The notes below the pieces were generated by a model. The model saw nothing but the letters and a program-made list of their open reading frames with translations. It did no database searches and was not told the origin of the DNA. Shown in pieces: positions 18,058 to 25,170 of a stretch of 64,000 nucleotides of DNA. A program made the position numbers and the translations under genes. The stretch is from Pirellulales bacterium. GTDB lineage: Bacteria; Planctomycetota; Planctomycetia; Pirellulales; Lacipirellulaceae. How positions within the stretch are numbered: the stretch's first letter is position 1; each line of letters opens with the position of its first letter. Where the stretch lies: the NCBI GenBank assembly GCA_022841705.1, contig JALHQZ010000004.1:294886-358885 (forward strand). Reading direction: 5' to 3'.

Positions 18058-18210
18058 CTATTTCGCCAAGCAGAATCGGCACGGTGCTGGGAGCACTATT
18101 AAGATTTCTACACGATCTGGCAGAATTCGCCGCACGGTGACCAGCATCTCCCCTTTCTCGCCGTGCGAAATGCGGAGGCTCTGACCAACTTCGCGGGCGA
18201 GGGTTATCAT
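18058..18210 (-). CDS. CsrA-like 50-aa protein, copy 1
   Basis: Reads MITLAREVGQSLRI, then a GEMLVTVRRI strand, DRVEILIV and PAPCRFCLAK. The order R-x-VG-x-S-x-x-I, VTV and a VxIxI strand before an AP-type segment follows CsrA (MLxLTRKVGESI...). CsrA's second RNA-contact segment VHREE is missing; the protein ends in FCLAK instead, so the RNA-binding surface may be altered. It lies 81 bases after the histidine-kinase stop on the same strand. A paralogue of equal length is at 45682-45834, 26 of 50 residues identical by eye. Confidence 0.6.
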   Translation of the reverse strand: MITLAREVGQSLRISHGEKGEMLVTVRRILPDRVEILIVLPAPCRFCLAK

Positions 18211-18291
18211 GTCGCATAAAGCCCAGTTTTTCACAGATGGAGCAAAAATCGGGGAACGACGACAAATCTTGACCACCCTCAACAAGCAGCA

Positions 18292-19356
18292 TCACAGCGG
18301 CCAGGTGAACCACATCGTCACTTCGTCGCCGGCGACTTGACTACCAACGGCCCCCCCGTGGCTTTCAACGATCTCTTTCACGATCGCCAAGCCGAGACCC
18401 GCGGCGCCTTGCTCTTCAACTCCCGCTGTTCCGGAGCGGTGGAATCTCTCGAACATCTTGTCGTCGTCGCTACTGAGTGGCGTCGCGGAGGTGTTGGTCA
18501 GGCGAACTTCGATGGCCATTGGTTGCTTACGAGTGACAATCATCAGAACTCCCCCCTGTGGTGAGTAGCGCCATGCATTCTCTAGCAGGTTGACGAGCAC
18601 CTGCCGGAGCTTGCCGGAGTCGGCACGAATTGTCTCGGCGGCGGCGGCGAGGTCGTTATCAACCCGCAACCCTTTCTCGGCGAACTTGAGTTCAAAGAGT
18701 TGGAGCGTTTGGAGAATCACGTCGTCGAGCCGAACCGTGTCGATTCGCAAGGGGTTGAACTCCGCTTCGGCCCGCGCCAGTTGAAGCAGATTGTCCGCCA
18801 GGCTCACCAGGCGCAGTGATTCGTCGTGCAGCGAAGCGAAGATTTCTTTGCTGGGGGAAATCACTTCATCGGACAGAGCTTCCAAGTAGCCGCGGATGTT
18901 GGTGAGCGGCGTGCGAAGTTCGTGAGCGACGTTGGTGACCATGTCTTTGCGCATTTGTTCGGTGGCGACCAGGCTTTCGACCATGCGGTTGAAGACCTTG
19001 GCCAGATCGCTTACTTCGCCGCAGTTGGTCTCGCGCACCCGCACCGCATAGTTGCCTGCGGAGATTTGACGGGCGCCTTCCATAACCAGCGTGAGAGGCT
19101 CAAGCGACCGGCGCATCAGCCAGTAGCTCAGTCCCAACGAAATCAAACAGCCACCGAAGTAGGCGGCGAACAGATAACGCTCCACGGCCGCCAAGAACAT
19201 TCCGTGCGCCTCGCGGGCGGGAACGTTGTATTTGTCGACGAGCGTGGTGAAATGCTCCGCCGCAATCATGCGGACCGCTAGATCCACCACTAACAGGACC
19301 ACGAGCAAGCCGATGGCGTTGATGATCGCCAGCTTAACCAGGAGCGGAAGTCTCAT
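18292..19356 (-). CDS. Sensor histidine kinase, HAMP-HisKA-HATPase
   Basis: Inner-membrane sensor of 354 aa. Two helices (about 8-30 and 62-82) enclose a short periplasmic loop of only about 30 residues, followed by a HAMP domain, the dimerisation helix with His145 in VTNVAHELRTPLTNIRGYLE, and an ATPase domain (NLLENAWRYS, MFERFHRSGTAGVEEQG, GLGLAIVKEIVESHGG). The tiny sensor loop suggests it senses within the membrane or through a partner. Its start overlaps the response regulator stop by 4 bases. It is divergent from the methionine-rich/MsrP locus. Confidence 0.94.
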   Translation of the reverse strand: MRLPLLVKLAIINAIGLLVVLLVVDLAVRMIAAEHFTTLVDKYNVPAREAHGMFLAAVERYLFAAYFGGCLISLGLSYWLMRRSLEPLTLVMEGARQISAGNYAVRVRETNCGEVSDLAKVFNRMVESLVATEQMRKDMVTNVAHELRTPLTNIRGYLEALSDEVISPSKEIFASLHDESLRLVSLADNLLQLARAEAEFNPLRIDTVRLDDVILQTLQLFELKFAEKGLRVDNDLAAAAETIRADSGKLRQVLVNLLENAWRYSPQGGVLMIVTRKQPMAIEVRLTNTSATPLSSDDDKMFERFHRSGTAGVEEQGAAGLGLAIVKEIVESHGGAVGSQVAGDEVTMWFTWPL

Positions 19357-20066
19357 TGAACAGCCTCCCCGGCGCCATCGGCAAAGCGGTAGCCGGCGCC
19401 ACGGACCGTAATGATCAGTTCTGGTGCTGCTGGGTCGCGCTGAATCTTCTGCCGGAGTTTGCCGATGTGCACATCCACCACTCGGTCGATCACCACTTCG
19501 CCATCTGGGTACATCCGCTGGATCAATTCATCGCGCAGAAAGACTCGGCCTGGCGAGGACATTAGCGTGAGGAGCAACGTGTATTCCAGCGGCGTGAGCT
19601 CAACCGGATCGCCTGCGAGGCTGACGCGACGGCGCTGGCGGTCAAGTTCGAGCGGACCGTGGGTGAGCACGTCCGCTGAATCAGCCGAGCGTTTGGAGCG
19701 CCGCAGAATGTTCTTGATCCGCGCCACGACTTCGCGCGGGCTGAACGGCTTGACGACGTAGTCATCAGCGCCAAGTCCGAGCCCCAAGAGTCGATCACTT
19801 TCGTCGTCTCGCGCGGTGAGAAACAGCATCGGCGTCTCCTTCCGGCGGCGAATTTCGCGACACACTTCCCAGCCATCCATGAGTGGCAGCATCACGTCGA
19901 GCACCACAAACTGCGGTTGTCGATCGTGGAACAACTGCACCGCGCGGCGCCCGTCGAATGCGGCGATGGTCTCGAAACCTTCGCGTCTTAAATACAGGGT
20001 GAGCAGTTCCGACGTTTTGGGATCGTCTTCGGCAAGCAAGATGAGTGGGGGTGAGAGGGTTGGCAT
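19353..20066 (-). CDS. OmpR/PhoB-type response regulator
   Basis: Two-domain transcription factor of 237 aa. Receiver: acidic pair in LLAEDDPKTSE, phospho-acceptor Asp57 in VVLDVMLPLMDG, Lys in DDYVVKPFSPRE. Winged helix: LTPLEYTLLLTLMSSPGRVF and VDVHIGKLRQKI...VRGAGYRF. It is the partner of the kinase it overlaps. Two tandem 11-bp repeats in the divergent promoter to the Met-rich gene are the likely binding site, so it probably controls both directions. Confidence 0.95.
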   Translation of the reverse strand: MPTLSPPLILLAEDDPKTSELLTLYLRREGFETIAAFDGRRAVQLFHDRQPQFVVLDVMLPLMDGWEVCREIRRRKETPMLFLTARDDESDRLLGLGLGADDYVVKPFSPREVVARIKNILRRSKRSADSADVLTHGPLELDRQRRRVSLAGDPVELTPLEYTLLLTLMSSPGRVFLRDELIQRMYPDGEVVIDRVVDVHIGKLRQKIQRDPAAPELIITVRGAGYRFADGAGEAVQ

Positions 20067-20174
20067 TGCGGGCTCGAAGAGATGTGGTGACGAATGACCC
20101 TGCTATTGTAGCCGCAAGTCGGCGCGATTTCCGAGCGGAAAGCTCAAAGTTGGCCGCTGTTTTCTCGGCTGCCG

Positions 20175-20196
20175 CGAATCTTTACCGAATCGTTAC
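20175..20196. promoter_or_regulatory. Tandem 11-bp direct repeats, likely response-regulator operator
   Basis: CGAATCTTTAC is followed directly by CGAATCGTTAC (10 of 11 identical), and a weaker third copy (ACAATCGGCGC) follows. Head-to-tail sites with an 11-base period are the normal target of OmpR/PhoB-family dimers. They lie about 110 bases upstream of the response regulator and 136 bases upstream of the Met-rich gene. The remainder of 20067-20331 shows nothing else. Confidence 0.55.
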
Positions 20197-20331
20197 ACAA
20201 TCGGCGCCGAAGCGCAAAACAGCATTCGTAGAATCATCAAACGAAACTTGGGGCGGACCTGCCGGTGGTTGTGGTGACCGATTCGCGAGGCGCCTAAAGT
20301 TCAAACTTCCCCCCTACACAGGAGCGACGAG

Positions 20332-20793
20332 ATGAAGATTTGGAATGTAGCCAAGGCCACCGCGGTGTTGTGTGCGGCGATCACGGTGACGGCGTGGAGC
20401 CAAACCTCCACCACAGCGCCAATGAAAGACAAGATGATGAAAGACAAAATGATGGCCGAGCCGATGGCCAAGGAAGGGATGATGATGGCGGAGAAAGAAA
20501 TGCATGGCATGATGCAAGACGACAGCAAAATGACCGAGATGATGGCCCGCGAAATGATGATTCAGGCCATGTTGGCCGACGACGACATGATGATGACGAT
20601 GGATAAAGGCATGATGATGAAGAAGCCGCAGCCTGCGGACGCCAAGAAGATGATGATGTCGAAAGTCGAATCGGCCAAGGCGAGCATGATGAAGGACAAG
20701 ATGGCGATGATGAGCGTGATGAAGGAAGTGATGATGCGCCGGATGGTGATGCAGGAAATGAAAGCGATGCACGAAGAGATGATGACCAAGTAG
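20332..20793 (+). CDS. Periplasmic methionine-rich protein (28% Met)
   Basis: Exported protein of 153 aa: signal peptide about 1-24 (AAITVTAWSQ), then a chain built from MMKDK, MMAEK and MMQDD-like units with Lys and Asp/Glu. By count 43 of 153 residues are Met, usually in pairs or triplets; only one Cys is present and it lies in the signal peptide. AGGAG sits 7 bases before the ATG. Met-rich periplasmic proteins of this kind can act as sacrificial oxidant sinks for hypochlorous acid that MsrP regenerates, and msrP is two genes downstream. Copper binding is the main alternative, though the MxxM/MxM spacing is not regular. Confidence 0.85.
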   Translation: MKIWNVAKATAVLCAAITVTAWSQTSTTAPMKDKMMKDKMMAEPMAKEGMMMAEKEMHGMMQDDSKMTEMMAREMMIQAMLADDDMMMTMDKGMMMKKPQPADAKKMMMSKVESAKASMMKDKMAMMSVMKEVMMRRMVMQEMKAMHEEMMTK

Positions 20794-20828
20794 GCTGAGG
20801 GGCTACTCCAGAGGCTGGTTTTCTCTAG

Positions 20829-20907
20829 AAGCTCAGCGGGTGGGGCGTCAGCCGCGGCGGCGCCAGAGATGCGCAGCGGCCTGCCAGGACGCCCGCTCGC
20901 TGAGCTT
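20829..20907 (+). terminator. Long hairpin between Met-rich and spondin genes, possible attenuator
   Basis: AAGCTCAGCG (20829-20838) pairs perfectly with CGCTGAGCTT (20898-20907), and inside it GGGCGTC pairs with GACGCCC. TTTCCTC follows, only a short T-run. It lies 36 bases after the Met-rich stop, so it could stop most transcripts there and keep the enzymes below the level of their substrate. Confidence 0.5.
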
Positions 20908-20962
20908 TCCTCACCATTCGGATTCGCACCTTTTTATTTCCTCTAACGGACGAGACGAAGCA

Positions 20963-21727
20963 ATGAATCGATACGATCACGCAGGGTTGTGGAAACGCTT
21001 CGACGCGACTTCCGCAGCGATCATGCTGGTAACGTATTGGGCTGGGTTGGCAGCGGCGGCGCCAACTACCTATCGGGTCAACTTCGACGCGACCTGGAGC
21101 GCAACCACATTCCCTACAGCCTACCCCGGCGGAGCGCACTTTTCGGCGCTCATCGGCGGCGTTCACAATAGTCGTGTTAACTTTTGGAAGCCTGGCGATC
21201 TGGCCAGCCCCGGAATTGAACTCATGGCCGAGAGGGGAGGAACATCGCTGCTCCGAGGGGAAGTTCAAGCCGCCCTCAATGCTGGCCAAGCTTCGGCGAT
21301 CATCAGTGGTGGGGGAGTCGGTTCGCCGGGGTCGGTCTCCACCACGTTTGAAGTAACGCCCGAGTTTCCGCTCGCGACACTGGTGACGATGGTGGCGCCG
21401 AGTCCCGATTGGTTCGTCGGCGTTCACGATCTGGATTTGCGGCAAGGTTCGGGATGGGTGAGCGAATTGGTGGTGAATCTTGCCGGGTACGACTCGGGTA
21501 CGGACGACGGGCTCAACTTCACGTCGGCAGACATTGAAGCGACGCCGCATCAGCCGATCGCATTGCTTGGCGCGCCTTTCACCACCAATGGGCCGATCTT
21601 GGGCCGTTTCACTTTCACTCGGTTGACCGCCGTGCCTGAACCCGCAACAGTTTGCTTAGCCGTTGCCGCGGTGCTATTCTGCAGCGCAAGGCGGTTCCGG
21701 GATCATCAAGTGAGGGGCTCATTATGA
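20963..21727 (+). CDS. Spondin-domain protein with PEP-CTERM anchor
   Basis: Exported protein of 254 aa with a signal peptide (about 1-33, ending AAAAP) and a spondin_N domain over nearly its full length: YRVNFDATWSATTFP, AHFSALIGGVHN, SPDWFVGVHDLDLR, GYDSGTDDGLNF. The C-terminus is VPEPATVCLAVAAVLF plus an Arg-rich tail, the PEP-CTERM sorting signal. The stop overlaps the msrP start (ATGA), so the two are translationally coupled, which ties this surface protein to methionine-sulfoxide repair. Its role there is not known. Confidence 0.87.
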   Translation: MNRYDHAGLWKRFDATSAAIMLVTYWAGLAAAAPTTYRVNFDATWSATTFPTAYPGGAHFSALIGGVHNSRVNFWKPGDLASPGIELMAERGGTSLLRGEVQAALNAGQASAIISGGGVGSPGSVSTTFEVTPEFPLATLVTMVAPSPDWFVGVHDLDLRQGSGWVSELVVNLAGYDSGTDDGLNFTSADIEATPHQPIALLGAPFTTNGPILGRFTFTRLTAVPEPATVCLAVAAVLFCSARRFRDHQVRGSL

Positions 21728-22689
21728 GCGAGATTCCAACCGACAAGATTACGCCCCCCGAGGTCTACTTCAACCGACGTGAACTCCTGCGGGCGGGGAT
21801 CCTCGCGGGGAGCATGGCAGGCACGGCGGCGCTGTACCGGCTGCTGAAAGCGCGGCCGATGGCGCCGCCCGAAACGCGGAAACTCGCGGTGGCGGCTCCG
21901 GCCCGCGATGCGGCGAACAGCGGGTTTGCGGTCGATGAACCGTTAACCTCGTTCGAATCAATCACAAGTTACAACAACTTCTACGAGTTTACCACCTCGA
22001 AGATGGATGTCGCCCGCGTGGCGGCGAACTTCAAAACGGATGGCTGGAAGTTAGAAGTCGGCGGGCTGGTGAAGAATCCACAGACCCTTTCAATCGACGA
22101 GCTCCGTGCGATCAGCCCGCCCGAAGAGCGCGTTTACCGAATGCGGTGCGTTGAGGCGTGGTCGATGGTGATTCCGTGGGCGGGGTTCTCGCTTTCGAAG
22201 CTGCTCGAGCAAGTCGAACCGCTCCCGGAAGCGAAGTACGTGGCATTTGAAACTTTGCTTGACCCCACGCGGATGCCGGGACAGAAGACGAGCGTGCTGG
22301 AGTGGCCTTATGTGGAAGGACTGCGGCTCGATGAAGCGCGGCATCCGCTCACGATTTTGGCGACGGGACTCTATGGTCGTGAACTTCCGCCGCAGGACGG
22401 AGCCCCCGTGCGATTGGTGGTGCCGTGGAAGTACGGGTTCAAAGGGATCAAGTCGATTGTGAAGATTACGCTGGTGGCCGACCAACCAGTGACGAGTTGG
22501 AATCGCTACGGCGCGGAGGAGTATGGTTTCTACGCCAACGTGAATCCTGAGGTGGATCATCCCCGCTGGAGTCAAGCGACTGAGCAGCGAATTGGCGAGA
22601 CGGGCCGGCGCAAAACATTGCCCTTCAACGGCTACGCCGAGCAGGTCTCCCACTTATACGACGGGATGGATCTGCGCGTGAATTTTTAG
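21724..22689 (+). CDS. msrP: Periplasmic methionine sulfoxide reductase, molybdopterin subunit MsrP
   Basis: Reduces methionine sulfoxide in envelope proteins. A twin-arginine leader NRRELLRAGILAGSMAG shows Tat export after cofactor loading. FESITSYNNFYEFTTSK and MRCVEAWSMVIPWAGFSL are MsrP/YedY signatures, with Cys142 as the molybdenum ligand; WKYGFKGIKSI and the C-terminal NGYAEQVSHLYDGMDLR complete the family pattern. Length 321 aa is normal. The start overlaps the spondin gene stop. Electrons come from the MsrQ-type fusion encoded next. Confidence 0.95.
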   Translation: MSEIPTDKITPPEVYFNRRELLRAGILAGSMAGTAALYRLLKARPMAPPETRKLAVAAPARDAANSGFAVDEPLTSFESITSYNNFYEFTTSKMDVARVAANFKTDGWKLEVGGLVKNPQTLSIDELRAISPPEERVYRMRCVEAWSMVIPWAGFSLSKLLEQVEPLPEAKYVAFETLLDPTRMPGQKTSVLEWPYVEGLRLDEARHPLTILATGLYGRELPPQDGAPVRLVVPWKYGFKGIKSIVKITLVADQPVTSWNRYGAEEYGFYANVNPEVDHPRWSQATEQRIGETGRRKTLPFNGYAEQVSHLYDGMDLRVNF

Positions 22690-22711
22690 CTCTTCGTAAC
22701 TTTAGGAGGCG

Positions 22712-22783
22712 TCTCCGAGGCTGATTTTTCGTGACTTGGAAAGATGCGTCGTTCTGGAGGCAAGACAAAATCGGCCTCGGAGA
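22712..22783. repeat. 17-bp inverted repeat between msrP and msrQ fusion
   Basis: TCTCCGAGGCTGATTTT (22712-22728) and AAAATCGGCCTCGGAGA (22767-22783) pair at 16 of 17 positions around a 38-base loop. It could be a processing or attenuating hairpin, or a small inserted inverted-repeat element; no coding content. Confidence 0.55.
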
Positions 22784-22835
22784 GGCCTTCTACAACGAAC
22801 GGAATACCTGACGGGTTACATAACTTTGCCGACCA

Positions 22836-24518
22836 ATGTCAATGACGAAATCGCAGTTCCTCAAGTTGCTGGTGTGGATCAATGGCGCCGTCCCGGGCTT
22901 GATGTTGGGATGGGATGCGTATCGCGGTCAATTGGGCGCCAACTCGGTGAATGACGCCATTCGTACCACCGGTGTGCTCGCGTTGGTGATGCTGATACTC
23001 TCGCTCTGTGTGACCCCGCTGCGGCGGTTGGTCAATTGGCCGGAGCTGATCTCTGTGCGACGCGCGCTAGGATTGTGGGGATTCTTCTACGCGGCCATTC
23101 ATCTGTCGATTTATGTTGGATTGGATCGGGCGCTGGACCTTGGGAGCGCGCTTGAGGAAGTCTTCACTCGACGCTATTTGCAAGTGGGAATCATCGCCGT
23201 GCTGCTAATGTTGCCGTTGGCGGTCACTTCCAACGATGCGATGGTTCGTCGACTCGGCGGCAAACGCTGGAAGCAGCTCCATCGCTTGGCATATCTCGCG
23301 ATCGCCTTGGGAGTGCTGCACTACTACTTGCTCGTGAAGTCGGACGTGCGCCAGCCGCTGGCATTCGCGGGAGTGTTGGCGGTTTTACTGGGTTCACGCG
23401 TTGGATGGAGAACTCGCGACGGACGGAAGACTCCGGCGAAGTCCATGTTGGCGCCAACAACATTGAGCACCCCAGCAACGAAGCGAACCAGTTGGAAGGG
23501 CGAACTGCGGGTGGCCCGAATTTTCGTCGAGACCCCCGAGGTACGCACGTTTCGTCTCGTGCCCATCGACGGAGGCAAACTGCCGTTCGACTATTTGCCG
23601 GGCCAGTATCTGACCATTGAACAAGCGATTGATGGCGATCGGGTGACCCGCTGTTATACGCTGGCCTCATCGCCCTCGCGCACAGGCTACTGTGAGATCA
23701 GCGTGAAGCGCGAATCACAGGGCCGTTCTTCACGAAACCTGCACGACCACGTTCGCGAAGGAGACCGGGTGCTCGTTCGTGCGCCGGCCGGCAAGTTTGT
23801 ATTCACCGGTAGCGAAGCGCAGCGGTTGGTGTTGATCGCTGGCGGCGTGGGAATTACGCCGATGATGGCGATCACGCGCTACCTGACCGACATTTGCTGG
23901 AGTGGGCCGATCGACTTCATCATTGCCGCACGAACGCGGGAGCATCTCATCTTTCATGACGAACTCAGGGCACTCGCCGCGCGATTTCCTAACCTCAAAC
24001 TATGGATTGTGCTTTCGAATGCGGACAACGATCCGCAATGGACTGGGGAGCGAGGGCATCTTTCGCCGGAGCTGCTTCGCCGGTGGGTTGATGATTGGAA
24101 CACGCCGCTCGTGTACCTCTGTGGCCCGCAGCCGATGATGGACGCGGTGACCAAACTGCTAATCGCGGTGGGAGCTGAGCCAGATCGGATCCGCACGGAA
24201 GCGTTCGTGTCGGCTGCGCGCGTTGTCGCCGAGGTACCCGCGGATGTTCCCCCCGCTGAAGCGGAGATTCAGTTCGCTCAATCCGGACGCTCGTGCATTG
24301 CCCCTCACGAGACTTCGGTGCTGGAAGCGGCCGAGCAGTTGGGGATTGAACTGCCGTTCGAGTGCCGAAGCGGAATCTGCGGGCAATGCAAATTGAAGCT
24401 AATAGCAGGCCGTGTGAAGATGCACGTGGAGGACGCGCTTTCACCCGCCGACAAGGCGGGGGGGTACATATTGGCCTGCCAGGCGCATGCGCTCTGTGAC
24501 CTCGCGGTTGAAGCTTAA
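22836..24518 (+). CDS. msrQ: MsrQ heme-b membrane domain fused to FAD/NAD(P) reductase and 2Fe-2S ferredoxin
   Basis: Single chain of 560 aa carrying electrons from cytosolic NAD(P)H to the membrane partner of MsrP. Residues about 1-200: MsrQ/YedZ-type helices with candidate heme His in FFYAAIHLSIYVG and KQLHRLAYLAIALGVLHYYL. Residues about 225-460: ferredoxin-NADP reductase fold with FAD motif RCYTLASSPS, NAD(P) motif AGGVGITPMMA and CGPQPMMDAV. Residues about 475-560: plant-type 2Fe-2S domain with C-x4-C-x2-C in CRSGICGQC and a distal Cys in ILACQAH. In E. coli MsrQ is a separate protein served by a soluble flavin reductase. Confidence 0.92.
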   Translation: MSMTKSQFLKLLVWINGAVPGLMLGWDAYRGQLGANSVNDAIRTTGVLALVMLILSLCVTPLRRLVNWPELISVRRALGLWGFFYAAIHLSIYVGLDRALDLGSALEEVFTRRYLQVGIIAVLLMLPLAVTSNDAMVRRLGGKRWKQLHRLAYLAIALGVLHYYLLVKSDVRQPLAFAGVLAVLLGSRVGWRTRDGRKTPAKSMLAPTTLSTPATKRTSWKGELRVARIFVETPEVRTFRLVPIDGGKLPFDYLPGQYLTIEQAIDGDRVTRCYTLASSPSRTGYCEISVKRESQGRSSRNLHDHVREGDRVLVRAPAGKFVFTGSEAQRLVLIAGGVGITPMMAITRYLTDICWSGPIDFIIAARTREHLIFHDELRALAARFPNLKLWIVLSNADNDPQWTGERGHLSPELLRRWVDDWNTPLVYLCGPQPMMDAVTKLLIAVGAEPDRIRTEAFVSAARVVAEVPADVPPAEAEIQFAQSGRSCIAPHETSVLEAAEQLGIELPFECRSGICGQCKLKLIAGRVKMHVEDALSPADKAGGYILACQAHALCDLAVEA

Positions 24519-24573
24519 CGATCGGCTCTGCATCCTTGTTGGTGGTGAGACAGACCTTGAACACGGATTCCCT

Positions 24574-25170
24574 ATGAAAGACTGTTCGCGAACCGCCCCC
24601 CATCGCTGTGCCACTCGTATCACGCTCTATTCTAGTTTAGCGCTCGTGGTGATCGCTTTTTTGGTGGGCCGACTAATTGGCGGTGAGCCCAAGTCCCCGG
24701 TGCGACCGGCGCCGCCGCTGATCGGAATCGAAAAGTGGATCAATTCCGAGCCCCTGGTGCTCAAAAATCTCCGCGGCCAAGTTGTGGTTCTCCACTTTTG
24801 GACGTTTGGCTGCATCAACTGCCAGCGCAACTTGCCGTACTATAATCGGTGGCAAGACGATTATGCCGAGGAGCCGCTGCAGATCATCGGCGTTCACACG
24901 CCGGAATCGGCGGGCGAAGCGGTTGCTGAGAATGTCGCGGCCAAGGCTCAAGAGCTTGGCATCGAGTATCCAGTGGCGATTGATAACAACTTCGCAACCT
25001 GGAAGGCGTATAAGAATCGCTTTTGGCCCTGTATCTACTTGATCGACAAACGGGGACACCTGCGTTATCAATGGAAGGGCGAGTTGGAATACGATGACGC
25101 GGAAGGTGATGAAATCGTCCGCGAAAAAATCAAACAACTGTTGGCCGAACCGGAGCCCGCTGTCCGATGA
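24574..25170 (+). CDS. Membrane-anchored thioredoxin-like (TlpA/redoxin) protein
   Basis: Thiol-disulfide protein of 198 aa: one N-terminal hydrophobic segment (SLALVVIAFLVGRLIGG) places the thioredoxin fold in the periplasm. The active site is FGCINCQRNLP (C-x2-C), followed by the cis-Pro region FWPCIYLIDKRG. It resembles the C-terminal redoxin domain of DipZ-type proteins. It starts 56 bases after the MsrQ fusion and overlaps the next gene by ATGA. It may supply reducing power to oxidised envelope proteins. The start is chosen to match the membrane segment; the RBS is weak. Confidence 0.85.
   Translation: MKDCSRTAPHRCATRITLYSSLALVVIAFLVGRLIGGEPKSPVRPAPPLIGIEKWINSEPLVLKNLRGQVVVLHFWTFGCINCQRNLPYYNRWQDDYAEEPLQIIGVHTPESAGEAVAENVAAKAQELGIEYPVAIDNNFATWKAYKNRFWPCIYLIDKRGHLRYQWKGELEYDDAEGDEIVREKIKQLLAEPEPAVR

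Larger units (their letters stand above)
17594..18210. repeat. Dispersed repeat C, copy 1
   Basis: Same order of parts as 45031-45834: the tail of a small gene ending HDRMPLLVGQEI, about 370 bp of conserved non-coding DNA, then a convergent 50-aa CsrA-like gene on the minus strand. Long blocks match almost base for base (for example 17853-17905), while others have drifted, so these are old paralogous copies with selected segments. Confidence 0.75.

Noticed and set aside
20314..20772. Minus-strand His-rich frame of about 150 codons
   Set aside because: It is the antisense of the Met-rich gene (ATG codons read CAT, giving His) and has no RBS; the plus-strand gene has a signal peptide and AGGAG.
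22736..22954. 72-codon plus-strand frame over the inverted repeat
   Set aside because: Overlaps the start of the msrQ fusion in another frame and lies across a hairpin; no support.
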